From an uncultured bacterium (GTDB taxonomy: Bacteria > Bacteroidota > Bacteroidia > Bacteroidales > Bacteroidaceae): 64,000 nt of DNA. Where the stretch lies: contig CAJMQU010000011.1 of the NCBI GenBank assembly GCA_905215555.1, positions 31,716 to 95,715 on the forward strand, in the 5' to 3' direction. Numbering within the stretch: the stretch's first letter is position 1; the number at the start of each line of letters is the position of its first letter. The notes beneath the pieces were generated by a model, which ran no database searches, had not been told where the DNA came from, and was given only the letters and a program-made list of their open reading frames with translations. A program made the position numbers and the translations under genes. Shown one piece after another: positions 25,891 through 34,955 of this stretch.

Positions 25891-26505
25891 ATGAGCTTAG
25901 AGTACGACCTTTATTAAACGCCCGACATACAGCAAACAGGCGAACAACAACCACTTCACCCCCGTGTAGTTATCAGGGGAACCATCGGTCAGGATGAATT
26001 TCTGGACCGTGTTCACAAATTCACAGGTTTGAGCCGCAGCTTGCTTGCAGGCGCCATGTAGTCTTTTCAGGATGAATTGAGAGATTTGCTTGCCGACGGA
26101 TGGATTGTGGAGATGGGAGACATCAGCTATTTCTCCGTATCCTTGCAAGGTCCTCCTGTGATGAAGAAAAAGGACGTGCATGCACAGTCCATCAAATTGA
26201 AAAACATCAATTACCGTCCGAGCAGCCAGTTCAAGAAAGAAGTGTACTGGAAAATAGAACCACAACGTGGTGAATCTTTTACCCGCCCCCACAGAGGAGA
26301 ACGCGATGCGAACAAATGCCTGGAAATAATCAACAGCCATTTGGAAAAATATCCGTGTCTCACCCGTGCCGACTATTGCCGACTGACGGGATGTGACAAG
26401 AAATGCGCCCTGAAAGAACTGAACGGGTTTATCAACCGAGGGCTACTGATGCGCTACGGAACAGGCAAACAAGTGGTTTATGGGAAAGTGATGAAGCAGG
26501 AATAA
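25891..26505 (+). pseudogene. HU-HIG family DNA-binding protein, two in-frame stops
   Basis: From the ATG at 25891 a 205-codon frame reads as a Bacteroidales HU-HIG protein (PF18291-like): MSLEYDLY, then an HU/IHF-like domain (PRVVIRGTIGQDEFLDRVH to GDISYFSVSLQG), then a C-terminal winged-helix-like segment (YPCLTRADYCRLTGCDKKCALKEL). A TAA at 25915-25917 and a TAG at 26059-26061 interrupt it, but the frame is otherwise intact with no shift. The residues after the second stop start just inside the domain, so a short restart product would lack half of the HU fold. The promoter box is intact. It ends next to the convergent phosphatase gene with no gap. Confidence 0.8.
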
Positions 26506-27741
26506 CTATTCCGCCTGCTTCCCCAAGAACGTCTTCACTTCTTCCCATGAGTAATAGGGAGCCTTTCCACTCTTTATCGGCAAAGTCACCTCATTCTCAT
26601 TCAACAGGAACTTCACTAATACATCGTTTTTCTTGTTACGATAGAAGACAAGTTGTAGGTTGGCCCCCATCGGAGAAACGCGATAATCCTGCCACGCCAG
26701 ATGAAACTTCTCCATATCCGTCTCCCGGTTGCTGCATCCTTCTATTTGCATCAAAGCCAGCAGACGAATGAGATGGGTGTCGTGCCCGAAACGGAGGTCT
26801 GCCGCAGGAGTTCCCTTCCGGATGGCGGCATCCGCACTTTCCAGGATATTGCGCAGCAAAGGCACAGCCTGGCGGGGCATCAGACCGCCATTCAGCGGAG
26901 CGGCAGCGTTGCAGACGTACATGCGGGCATTCACTGTCTTCCAGACGCCTATCAGTTCTTCATACTCAAAGATATCATAAAAGGACAAATCCAGTTCAAC
27001 ATTCTGCATATCAGCTGCAATCCAGTAAAGGCTGCGCATCATGGCATCGGGATCGGCTATAGCGGAGGGATTTGTAAACAGGGAGGCCATCAGACGTTCC
27101 GGACGGACATTCTTCTTTTCAAACTCCCGGAAATCACTCCGCCACGGGGCTTTCTCAGAAGCGAATTTTTCTCCTTCGGGAGAAGTGTAGGCGATATAGT
27201 CCATATAACGGTGGTAAGCTCTCCGGTCTACGCGCAAGGCGGGGTTCAACTCTTTCAGGCGTTCGGTGAAGTAGCTCATGCTCAGGACGCAGCGCACGGA
27301 GGTGGATGAGCGGGCGTCGATACGGGCATCGGCACGGAAGACTTGCGGGAAGTTGCGGAACATCCGCCCGGCTATCTCGCGGTGCTGGCGCTCGCCAAGC
27401 GGGGTGATGCTGCCGCTGCATCCGCGGGCGTCTTCCCAGACTTTGTGCAGGCGTCCGCGAACATCTATTCCGAGGGGAGTAAGCCCGGAGCACCGGTAAA
27501 GGGAGTCGAAAACGGAGACTACTTCCGTATAGCGTTCGTCCGCCGTCATCCAACGGGAGCCGTGGCGACCGTAGTGGCTGATATAGAAAGGCTCATATCC
27601 TGCCGGGACGGGAGTGGAAACTTCCGGCGGAGTGGGGTAAGCATAGTAGATGCTTCCGGCCTGTTCGGGGGTCGGTGCGGACTGGGAACGGGCGGAGAGG
27701 CCGCAAAGCAGACATAAGATGGTAATGATGTATAATCGCAT
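26506..27741 (-). CDS. Histidine-type phosphatase (acid phosphatase branch)
   Basis: A 411-residue exported enzyme. The start at 27741 (MRLYIITILCLLCG) gives a clean signal peptide; a start at 27762 is also possible. The catalytic motif is SHYGRHGSRWM (RHGxR with the phosphorylated His), and the distal motif is FGHDTHL, where HD replaces the HAE seen in MINPP-type phytases. The order of motifs fits the large histidine acid phosphatase branch. It probably removes phosphate from sugar phosphates or inositol phosphates in the periplasm. As the last gene of the GH89/GH92/GH28 gene run it may dephosphorylate a phospho-glycan, an inference from position only. Confidence 0.82.
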   Translation of the reverse strand: MRLYIITILCLLCGLSARSQSAPTPEQAGSIYYAYPTPPEVSTPVPAGYEPFYISHYGRHGSRWMTADERYTEVVSVFDSLYRCSGLTPLGIDVRGRLHKVWEDARGCSGSITPLGERQHREIAGRMFRNFPQVFRADARIDARSSTSVRCVLSMSYFTERLKELNPALRVDRRAYHRYMDYIAYTSPEGEKFASEKAPWRSDFREFEKKNVRPERLMASLFTNPSAIADPDAMMRSLYWIAADMQNVELDLSFYDIFEYEELIGVWKTVNARMYVCNAAAPLNGGLMPRQAVPLLRNILESADAAIRKGTPAADLRFGHDTHLIRLLALMQIEGCSNRETDMEKFHLAWQDYRVSPMGANLQLVFYRNKKNDVLVKFLLNENEVTLPIKSGKAPYYSWEEVKTFLGKQAE

Positions 27742-27788
27742 AGTTACAGATTTGATTATCATTTATTATATTCACAAAAGAACCCGTT

Positions 27789-29198
27789 TCAGTTCTTTAC
27801 TTTCAGATTCGTCACATTCTTCTGTCCGATACCTTCAGCCGCAAGGTCCGGCCGGATATCTCCCCAGGTTACCGCACAATCATCTATCACGATGTCAGAT
27901 GCCGTATCAATATAAAATCCGTACGTCTTGTCATGTACGAAACCTTCGCCCACGCAGGGGCGCTTATCGTAAATGCCACCCTCATAAGCCGTACGTTTCT
28001 GCAATAGCAGGTTCACATCTTCAAAATAGATATGGTTCACTTTATCGGGTGTATCACCGCCTACAAAGATACCGTTCTCGCTGGTACACTTGATGTTCGT
28101 GAAGTAGATGCGGCTCACCTCTCCGCAACGTCCCTCGGTGGCTCCCTTCGGGAAACGCCAGCCGGCATCTTTATGATTGCCCACGGCGCGCGGATAGGAA
28201 GTTACATAAATAGGTTCCGCCTTTCCCCACCATACATCGGAAAAGAACATACAATCCACTATCATGTTGGAGAATATCACATTGGTCACCGTCCCTTCAT
28301 CACGGTTCTGAATACCGATGCCCCGGTTGCTGTTCTTGATGATGCAGTTATTGAACAGCACATTATTAATTTTATCCATATTCTCCGACCCGATCTTGAT
28401 GGCGCAGGAGCGGGAAACCATTGTGCAGTTCGTCACCACAACATCCTCGCACGAACCGTATTCCTCAAACTCACGGCGGTTTTTCAGACAGATGCAATCG
28501 TCGCCCGACTCAATGTGGCAGTTGGCTATGCGGACATTCTTGGAATGGTCTACGTCTATGCCGTCGCCGTTGCGTATTTTCAGGTTGTTCAGAATGGAGA
28601 TGCCGTCGATGGACACATCGTTGCAGCCGATAAGGTGCACAGTCCAGTAGGCACTGTTGCGGATGGTTACATCGCGAATCACCATTTTTTCAATGTTGAT
28701 AAGCGTCAGCACGTGCGGACGGGGGTCGAAATCGGTCACCGGCTTCAACTCATAGGAGTCTTCCAGTTCCTTGCCCATAAAGGCAACGCCGTTCCCGTCA
28801 ATGGTACCTGTCCCGGTGATGGAGACTTGTTTCAGATCTTTACCGTAAATCCACATCATGCCCTCGCCGCGGTTATCGCGGAAAGCGCTCTGCGTATACA
28901 CCGCCTCATCGGGGTTGGCAATCAGGCAGGAATTAGGCTCCAGATGAAGATTCACAAAGGAAGCCAGCGCAAAAGGACTGCACATGAAAGTGTGTCCTGC
29001 CGGAACGAGCACTGTTCCGCCACCCGATTTGGAGCATACTTCAATAGCTGTCTGTATGGCGGCAGCGTCATCGGTCTTGCCGTCGCCTTTGGCTCCGTAA
29101 TCCATAATATTATAAATGTTCCCCCCGGTCTTCGGGGCGCTGCAAGCTCCCAGCAGTAAGAGACTGCATAAGGCAAACAATAATGCTTTTACTCTCAT
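27789..29198 (-). CDS. GH28-like right-handed beta-helix glycosidase (lipoprotein)
   Basis: A 469-residue lipoprotein (MRVKALLFALCSLLLLGAC). The start at 29198 is chosen for the lipobox; the frame extends to 29264 without homology. It begins with the pectate-lyase-like YNIMDYGAKGDGKTDDAAAIQ and has beta-helix repeats with DVTIRNSAYWTVHLIGCNDV. The acid motif GDD is present in IESGDDCICLKN. The GHG motif that supplies the catalytic His in classical polygalacturonases is replaced by SRSCAIKIGSE. It is therefore a GH28-like enzyme, perhaps with a non-pectin substrate. It is 20 bp downstream of the GH92 gene. Confidence 0.8.
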   Translation of the reverse strand: MRVKALLFALCSLLLLGACSAPKTGGNIYNIMDYGAKGDGKTDDAAAIQTAIEVCSKSGGGTVLVPAGHTFMCSPFALASFVNLHLEPNSCLIANPDEAVYTQSAFRDNRGEGMMWIYGKDLKQVSITGTGTIDGNGVAFMGKELEDSYELKPVTDFDPRPHVLTLINIEKMVIRDVTIRNSAYWTVHLIGCNDVSIDGISILNNLKIRNGDGIDVDHSKNVRIANCHIESGDDCICLKNRREFEEYGSCEDVVVTNCTMVSRSCAIKIGSENMDKINNVLFNNCIIKNSNRGIGIQNRDEGTVTNVIFSNMIVDCMFFSDVWWGKAEPIYVTSYPRAVGNHKDAGWRFPKGATEGRCGEVSRIYFTNIKCTSENGIFVGGDTPDKVNHIYFEDVNLLLQKRTAYEGGIYDKRPCVGEGFVHDKTYGFYIDTASDIVIDDCAVTWGDIRPDLAAEGIGQKNVTNLKVKN

Positions 29199-29218
29199 AG
29201 ATATATCTATTATATATT

Positions 29219-31546
29219 TTACTTCATCACATCCGGCGGACAGTCTTCCGGCCGTGCGCCCCACTCTTTATTGGGTTCGGGCCCCATCACAAACTCCATC
29301 ACTCCACCGTTCAGGATATCCTGATGGGTGATGTAATTACGTGTATAAGGCTTCCCGTTCAGCGTTGCCGACTGGATATAGATATTCTTTTCCGATGCAT
29401 TTCCGGCTTTTACGGTAAATACATTCCCATTCTCCAGGTTCAGCGTGAGGCTGGGGAAGGAAGGGCTGGCAAGCATATAATAAGGCGTACCGGGACAGAC
29501 GGGATAGAATCCCATAGCGGCAAACATATACCAGGCCGACATCTGCCCTGCATCATCATTGCCCGAAAGCCCGCCCGGAGCATTCAGGTATTCCGTCTCC
29601 ATGACGTGACGGACGGCACGCTGGGTTTTCCAGGGCTGCCCCGCATAGTTGAACATGAAAGCAACCTGATGGCAAGGCTCATTCCCGTGCCAGTAGCGAC
29701 CTTCGCTGAACATGGAGTCCAGTTTGGAGATAAATTTGTCCTTGCCTCCCATGCACTCCATAAGTCCGTAGGGATCTTGCGGTACATACCAGGTGTAGTG
29801 ACAGGGAGCACCCTCGGTGATGAAGCGGGCGAAGTTGAACGCATTGTCGTCATCGAGGAACGTGCCGTCGGCATGGCGGCCCTGCGCATATCCGGTGCGG
29901 GGGTCGATGACATTGCGGTAGTTGGCGGCACGCTGCATCAATATCCGGTAATCTTCCGGTTTGTCAAGAGCCTTTGCCACTTGTGCCAGAACGAAGTCAT
30001 CATAAGCATACTCCAAAGTGCGCGACACCTGTTCCTTCGTATGGAATGCATCGGGCACACCGTCTTCAAGAGGAATATAGCCATATTCCAGATAGGAAGT
30101 CAGCGCACGCCGTCCCATGCCGTCTTTGTATTCGGCAGGATTGGAGGGAGTTTCAAAAGCATTCTTTCTCATACCCTCGTAAGCCTTTGCGACGTCGAAG
30201 TTACGGATGCCTTTGACGTAAGCATCACCGATGGCGGCTATGCAATGGTCGCCTATCATGGCTGCGGTATAGCTGTTCCAGCAAGGGAAGATGGGCAACC
30301 AGCCGCCCTGCTCGTATTTATGCACCAAAGACTGCATCATATCTCCCCCTTTGGTGGGGAAAAGCAGATTGACGAGCGGATGCAAGGCCCGATAGGTGTC
30401 CCACATGCTGTAATCCTCGTAATAAGTTTCCCCTGCGGGCAATTGCTGTATCGGGGTGCCTTTGGCAAATGCCGGATAGCTTCCGTCCACATCATTGAAC
30501 GTGTGAGGCAGGAAAGAAGCACGATAGAAAGCGCTGTAAAACTTCTCTTTATCAGCAAGATTATCCGTCTCCACCAGTATGGAGGACAGATGCCGTTCCC
30601 AGATGCCGTTCAGCTGCTGATGCGTCTGTTCAAAGTCCCAATGGGAGATTTCGGCAGCCAGATTCTGCATCGCCCCTTCCTGACCGGTGAAGGAGGAAGC
30701 TGCTTTCACCAGCACCTCTTCGCCCGCTTCCACATCAAACTCGATATAAGCGCCGATCTGTGTGCCTTTCTCCATCCGGATGGTACGGGGAAGCAGGGAG
30801 TCGCCCTTAAATGTCCCGAAATCCGTAATCTTCTTTTGGAAACGGACAACAAAATGCCCGCTGTATCCGGCAGATTTTCCCCAGCCCTGGTAAATGCGGT
30901 GAACGGGGTTGTAGCCATAAATCCGGTTGCCCACCGTATCTACGGCAATGTATCCCTCGCCTTCGTCACTATTGGGATTGACCACCAGATAGCCTTTTCC
31001 GGCCTTATCATACGTGAAGCGGAAGATAGCGGAACGGCTGCGGGCGGTCATTTCCGCCTGAATGCCTTCATCCGGCAGGGAAACGGCATAATAGGCCGGA
31101 GTCGTCTTTTCCTCCTGATGGGAGAAACGGGTGGCGCGGGCCTCGGGCTGCAAGCGCAGGGTGGCGGAAAGGGGCATAAGCGTCATCGAACCGTAGTCCT
31201 GCGTACAGCCGCCCACAATCCAGTGGGAGTTGCGGAAGCCTTGCAGCAAGGTGTCCGCATAGTAGTAAGGGGCTATGCACTTCTGTTCCGTATCCCGCGT
31301 TTGGGGGGTCCAGAAGTTCATCCCGTTGGGTTCGAGTACAGCGGGAAGCGTTTGTCCGTATTCTTCGGTACTCTTGCCGAAAGTGCCGGCGGTGTGGGTG
31401 ATGCTGGGAGCTGTGCCGACACGGGTTTCAACATATTCTAACAGCGTTTTTGTCCCCTTCCCGTTCGGAGCAGAACAGGATACGAAGCAAGACAGCGATG
31501 CAACCGCCAACAGCACAGAGCAACATGTATTAACAGTTTGTCTCAT
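29219..31546 (-). CDS. GH92 alpha-mannosidase, second copy (lipoprotein)
   Basis: A 775-residue GH92 enzyme, lipidated (lipobox SCFVSC or nearby). It carries VETRVGT near the start, EDYSMWDTYRALHPL, Glu578 in ITEGAPCHYTWYVPQD at the general-acid position and LSGNDDAGQMSAWYMFAAMGFYP. Its sequence is clearly distinct from the plus-strand GH92 at 22704, so the pair probably acts on different linkages or at different cell locations (lipid-anchored here, soluble there). Its ATG directly follows the TAA of the acyltransferase gene. Confidence 0.9.
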   Translation of the reverse strand: MRQTVNTCCSVLLAVASLSCFVSCSAPNGKGTKTLLEYVETRVGTAPSITHTAGTFGKSTEEYGQTLPAVLEPNGMNFWTPQTRDTEQKCIAPYYYADTLLQGFRNSHWIVGGCTQDYGSMTLMPLSATLRLQPEARATRFSHQEEKTTPAYYAVSLPDEGIQAEMTARSRSAIFRFTYDKAGKGYLVVNPNSDEGEGYIAVDTVGNRIYGYNPVHRIYQGWGKSAGYSGHFVVRFQKKITDFGTFKGDSLLPRTIRMEKGTQIGAYIEFDVEAGEEVLVKAASSFTGQEGAMQNLAAEISHWDFEQTHQQLNGIWERHLSSILVETDNLADKEKFYSAFYRASFLPHTFNDVDGSYPAFAKGTPIQQLPAGETYYEDYSMWDTYRALHPLVNLLFPTKGGDMMQSLVHKYEQGGWLPIFPCWNSYTAAMIGDHCIAAIGDAYVKGIRNFDVAKAYEGMRKNAFETPSNPAEYKDGMGRRALTSYLEYGYIPLEDGVPDAFHTKEQVSRTLEYAYDDFVLAQVAKALDKPEDYRILMQRAANYRNVIDPRTGYAQGRHADGTFLDDDNAFNFARFITEGAPCHYTWYVPQDPYGLMECMGGKDKFISKLDSMFSEGRYWHGNEPCHQVAFMFNYAGQPWKTQRAVRHVMETEYLNAPGGLSGNDDAGQMSAWYMFAAMGFYPVCPGTPYYMLASPSFPSLTLNLENGNVFTVKAGNASEKNIYIQSATLNGKPYTRNYITHQDILNGGVMEFVMGPEPNKEWGARPEDCPPDVMK

Positions 31547-32653
31547 TTATATTTTTATATAGATTTTCTTTTTATAAAGCGGATAACCGCATGCACCCAT
31601 TATCAGCGTAAAAGCAACGGCATAGACCGCAGAAGCCAGATAGGGATCGGTTATCAACGAGTGTATTCCTTCATAAACGACGGGCTTGCTTCCGGTAGCT
31701 CCGATAACGATAGCCGCCACCTCGCTGAGTACGTAAAGAAACAACGGATTCACCCCGAATATCTCGAAGAAACGACACCAGTTTTTCTTCTCTTTCATGT
31801 CGATGAAGTAAATCAACAGGGCTTGCAGCATAGCCGCCAATCCACAGGTGACCAGCACGAAGGAGGGTGACCAAATGCGTTTATTCAGCGGCAAAGCCTC
31901 CGTCAGACAGAAACCGCATGCCATCAGCATGAAGCCGACTACAAAAAGTTTCAGTGTTTTCTGTTCCAAAGGTTCCCTGGCCAGGATGAGCTTCCCACAA
32001 CAGAAGCCTATCAATGTATGGGCAATGGCGGACAGGGTACTGGTGAGTCCTTCCGGGTCTATCGGGCTTTTATGATAAAGGTGGGCGGCTCCCAATACAT
32101 TTCGGTCAATGGCTGTCAGCAGGTTCGTGCCGTCCGGTGCATATCCATTGCCTACGCAAAGCAAAAGGGCATAGCCTGCCAGCAAGATACCGACGAGCCA
32201 GCCGATATATTTATGATTGACATACAAAGCTATAAAAGAAGCGGCACAATAACACAGGGCTATGCGTGGCAACACTCCCGTAAGCCGGAGATGGGCAAAA
32301 GGAAAGAAATCTCCGTCACAAATAAAATCGAACCAGTGAATGGCCCAACCGATGCATAGAATAATGAAAGTACGCTTCAGTATCTTACGAACCACTGAGC
32401 CTGATGCCTGAAAATGAAATTTGCTCAAGGCAATATAAGTGGAAATTCCCATAATGAACAGGAAGAACGGAAATACCAGGTCGCAAAACGTCAGCCCGTT
32501 CCATGCGGAATGTTTCAGGGATTCATAAGACAGCTTCCCACCGGAATTATTGACGAGAATCATCCCGACAACGGTGATTCCACGCAATACATCAAGCGAA
32601 AGCAAACGCTTTCCAGCTTGAGAATTGGGAGTTGAGATCACTTTCTTCATCAT
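31547..32653 (-). CDS. HGSNAT-like membrane acyltransferase (DUF5009 type)
   Basis: A 368-residue inner-membrane protein with about ten hydrophobic helices. It opens with RLLSLDVLRGITVVGMILVNN, then GLTFCDLVFPFFLFIMGIS, as in bacterial relatives of heparan-alpha-glucosaminide N-acetyltransferase. Human HGSNAT acetylates terminal glucosamine from cytosolic acetyl-CoA so that NAGLU can cleave it. Here the gene overlaps the GH89 (NAGLU-family) gene by 4 bp, reproducing that partnership. Whether the bacterial protein acetylates glucosamine is inferred from gene order and family. Confidence 0.8.
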   Translation of the reverse strand: MMKKVISTPNSQAGKRLLSLDVLRGITVVGMILVNNSGGKLSYESLKHSAWNGLTFCDLVFPFFLFIMGISTYIALSKFHFQASGSVVRKILKRTFIILCIGWAIHWFDFICDGDFFPFAHLRLTGVLPRIALCYCAASFIALYVNHKYIGWLVGILLAGYALLLCVGNGYAPDGTNLLTAIDRNVLGAAHLYHKSPIDPEGLTSTLSAIAHTLIGFCCGKLILAREPLEQKTLKLFVVGFMLMACGFCLTEALPLNKRIWSPSFVLVTCGLAAMLQALLIYFIDMKEKKNWCRFFEIFGVNPLFLYVLSEVAAIVIGATGSKPVVYEGIHSLITDPYLASAVYAVAFTLIMGACGYPLYKKKIYIKI

Positions 32654-34806
32654 TCCATCACCTTTTCAAACACCTCTTTCGCCACATCGACACAATTTCC
32701 TTCAGGAACTGCTCCATATGGGTTCTTTGCCAATGTCCAGGGTTCTTCCATTGCATAATAATCCAGCTTGACTTCGGGTTTGCCGTCCAGTTGGTCCTGG
32801 AGGGTCTGCCAGTAAGCTGCCCAGCGTTTATAATAGAAGTCACGCAGGATACCGTTCCACTCCTTATGGGCATAGTCGCGCAGACCACCATCGTCGGCAC
32901 ATACACGATTGCCCCAGGTGGTTATCTGCACACGGGCATTCCACTCGTACAGGTCTTTTTCTTCGGGAGTAGTGCCCAGGTTGCGCGCCTGTTCTATCCA
33001 ACGCCCCACACGGAACTCGCTACGGGTGCCCAAAAGGCGGTCTTGCATCAGCAATAGTTCCAGGAATTTCTGAGAATCACGGGCGAAACTGCGCTTGTCA
33101 AAGCTCTTGAAGTCGGCAATAGCCCGATTATAGACAATGCGGCCTTTATCGGAAAGGGACTGGCGAACGATGTCTACCAGGTCGTATTCAAAATTATTGT
33201 TGCCACGATATTTGTCCGCCACTTCCAGCATGAGTCGTGCAGCCTCTTCCGTAACAGTAGGATCGTAATAGTTCTTCATCTTTGACCAGCTTGATGCCTG
33301 GAAGTTATTCATCGAGGGACGCCCGCAGAAGATGGATTCGTGAGGCCCCTGCTGGTTGTTTCCGAAAGGACAGTTATAAATGGAGTTGGCAAGCAGTAGC
33401 CATGCTTTTTCTATTTTCTCGTCTCTCACGCCATAGCGGGCAAAGAGATAATCCTTCAGCCACTCCTCTTTAGTAAATTTCTCGGGACGCCAGGGAAGTT
33501 CGCACATCAGTTCGAACATGACCGGGTTATTCTCCGATCCCTCCATCGTCAGGCCAATCCCTTTCAGGTGGGCAGCCAACGGATTGTTTTTAGTTTGATA
33601 GAAGTTGTCGAGCAACTGATCCATGCGGCCGTGCAGACCTACATTGCCACCAAAGTTCAGCAACATGCAGAAAAGCCAGTCGTGCTGTTCGTAACCTCTA
33701 TCACGCTTCCAGATAGAAGGAATTCCCCACATGGGACGGCACTCACTGAACAAATCCAGTATCAGCAAATCTCCGTTCTTCATATTCTTTATCATCTCGG
33801 GACGCGGGTTCTCCGTCCAGCCCTGCACCACCCAGGTAGCTTTAGGATTGACGCGCTTCATGGCAGTCATGATGGCTTTGCCTGCCGCGTCGAAATCTAC
33901 CGAAGCGGCATTCTCGGCTTCATGGAAAGGGTCCATCGAATAATAATCGGCCTTACCGAACAGTTTTTCCTGTTCACGATAGTACAAATCGGCTATCTCG
34001 GCAAAACGGGTATCGGTGGGTTGCAGGAAAGCGGGACGCGTGAAGCCGTTCCACAAATCGGACTTAGTCAGGTTCAGACCTAACTTCTCGTCGGCATCAT
34101 GGGGCACCATGCCCGAATATCCGGGGAAGACAGGCTTGATGCCATATTCACGCATACGTTTCAGGATTTTCTTCTGCAAAACTTCTTGTTGTGCATACCA
34201 GGAGTCGGGATTAGGACCACCCCATCCTTCCAGATTATTCATAGCCCACCAGGCCAGAAAAGCGGGGCCGGCAATGAAACGGTTTATCTCTTCTTTGGTA
34301 TAACCCAGTTTCTGGAGCATATTCCGCCAGATACACTCCTGTCCCACTGCCGCCAAAGGCATGTTGATGCCATGCAGAGCCATCCAGTCGAGTTCACGTT
34401 CCCAGCGCTCCCAGTCCCAGAAAGCCATAGTGTAGGAGTAAGTGCAATAATTGAAATCGTAACGTAATGAAAGGGAGGTTTCATGACGTTCTTTTTGGGA
34501 AACAGGCGGCAGTATCTGGGGAAGTTGTGCCTGCATACCGTTCCATGAAAGGTGGATACCGGCGTAATATTTCAGATACCAGTTGATGCCGGTTGCTATG
34601 TTCACGTAATTATTGCCGCGTACGACGACTTTATTGCCTTTCTGGTCCAGTTCGAAAAAATCTTCCGTACCTTTATTGAGTTCAATGATGAATTTCTTCG
34701 ATGCGCCCCGGTCTATTCTTTCAAGCAGACCATTGATTGGGTTGGCAGACAAATGAACCGACAGGACGGTTGCAAACAGAATAAATAAATAGAGTTTGAT
34801 TTTCAT
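32650..34806 (-). CDS. GH89 alpha-N-acetylglucosaminidase
   Basis: A 718-residue protein with signal peptide MKIKLYLFILFATVLSVHLSA. It follows the GH89 layout: a small N-terminal alpha/beta domain, a barrel with FDWERWERELDWMALHGINM-like sequence, YYSMDPFHEAE, GLTMEGSENNPVMFELMCELPW (acidic residues of the active site) and a helical C-terminal domain. It removes terminal alpha-GlcNAc, as in heparan fragments or the alpha-1,4-GlcNAc caps of gastric mucin. It is the first gene of a five-gene run on the minus strand and has a -7 box at 34832-34839. Confidence 0.92.
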   Translation of the reverse strand: MKIKLYLFILFATVLSVHLSANPINGLLERIDRGASKKFIIELNKGTEDFFELDQKGNKVVVRGNNYVNIATGINWYLKYYAGIHLSWNGMQAQLPQILPPVSQKERHETSLSLRYDFNYCTYSYTMAFWDWERWERELDWMALHGINMPLAAVGQECIWRNMLQKLGYTKEEINRFIAGPAFLAWWAMNNLEGWGGPNPDSWYAQQEVLQKKILKRMREYGIKPVFPGYSGMVPHDADEKLGLNLTKSDLWNGFTRPAFLQPTDTRFAEIADLYYREQEKLFGKADYYSMDPFHEAENAASVDFDAAGKAIMTAMKRVNPKATWVVQGWTENPRPEMIKNMKNGDLLILDLFSECRPMWGIPSIWKRDRGYEQHDWLFCMLLNFGGNVGLHGRMDQLLDNFYQTKNNPLAAHLKGIGLTMEGSENNPVMFELMCELPWRPEKFTKEEWLKDYLFARYGVRDEKIEKAWLLLANSIYNCPFGNNQQGPHESIFCGRPSMNNFQASSWSKMKNYYDPTVTEEAARLMLEVADKYRGNNNFEYDLVDIVRQSLSDKGRIVYNRAIADFKSFDKRSFARDSQKFLELLLMQDRLLGTRSEFRVGRWIEQARNLGTTPEEKDLYEWNARVQITTWGNRVCADDGGLRDYAHKEWNGILRDFYYKRWAAYWQTLQDQLDGKPEVKLDYYAMEEPWTLAKNPYGAVPEGNCVDVAKEVFEKVME

Positions 34807-34831
34807 GGTATTCTATATTCAGGATGATATG

Positions 34832-34839
34832 CAAAAGTA
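34832..34839 (-). promoter_or_regulatory. -7 box for the GH89 operon
   Basis: The minus strand reads TACTTTTG, a full match, 26 bp before the GH89 start. A second TACTTTTG lies upstream at 34852-34859. Confidence 0.55.
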
Positions 34840-34915
34840 GGCGTTTCTTTCCAAAAGTAAGGAGAAAATAAAAAAGTTTGGGACGAATATAGTAAAGAAC
34901 GAGACGATATTACAA

Positions 34916-34944
34916 GCTACAAGTGGCTGCGCTATACTTGTAGC
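34916..34944 (-). terminator. Hairpin after the HTCS gene
   Basis: GCTACAAGT (34916-34924) pairs with ACTTGTAGC (34936-34944), a perfect 9-bp stem starting 12 bp beyond the HTCS stop. The T-rich tail is weak. Confidence 0.5.
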
Positions 34945-34955
34945 CCGTAATCCTC

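Noticed and set aside
29324..31441. 705-codon plus-strand open frame opposite the second GH92 gene
   Set aside because: It is antisense to a clear GH92 gene, has no recognisable protein features and reflects codon bias of the true gene.
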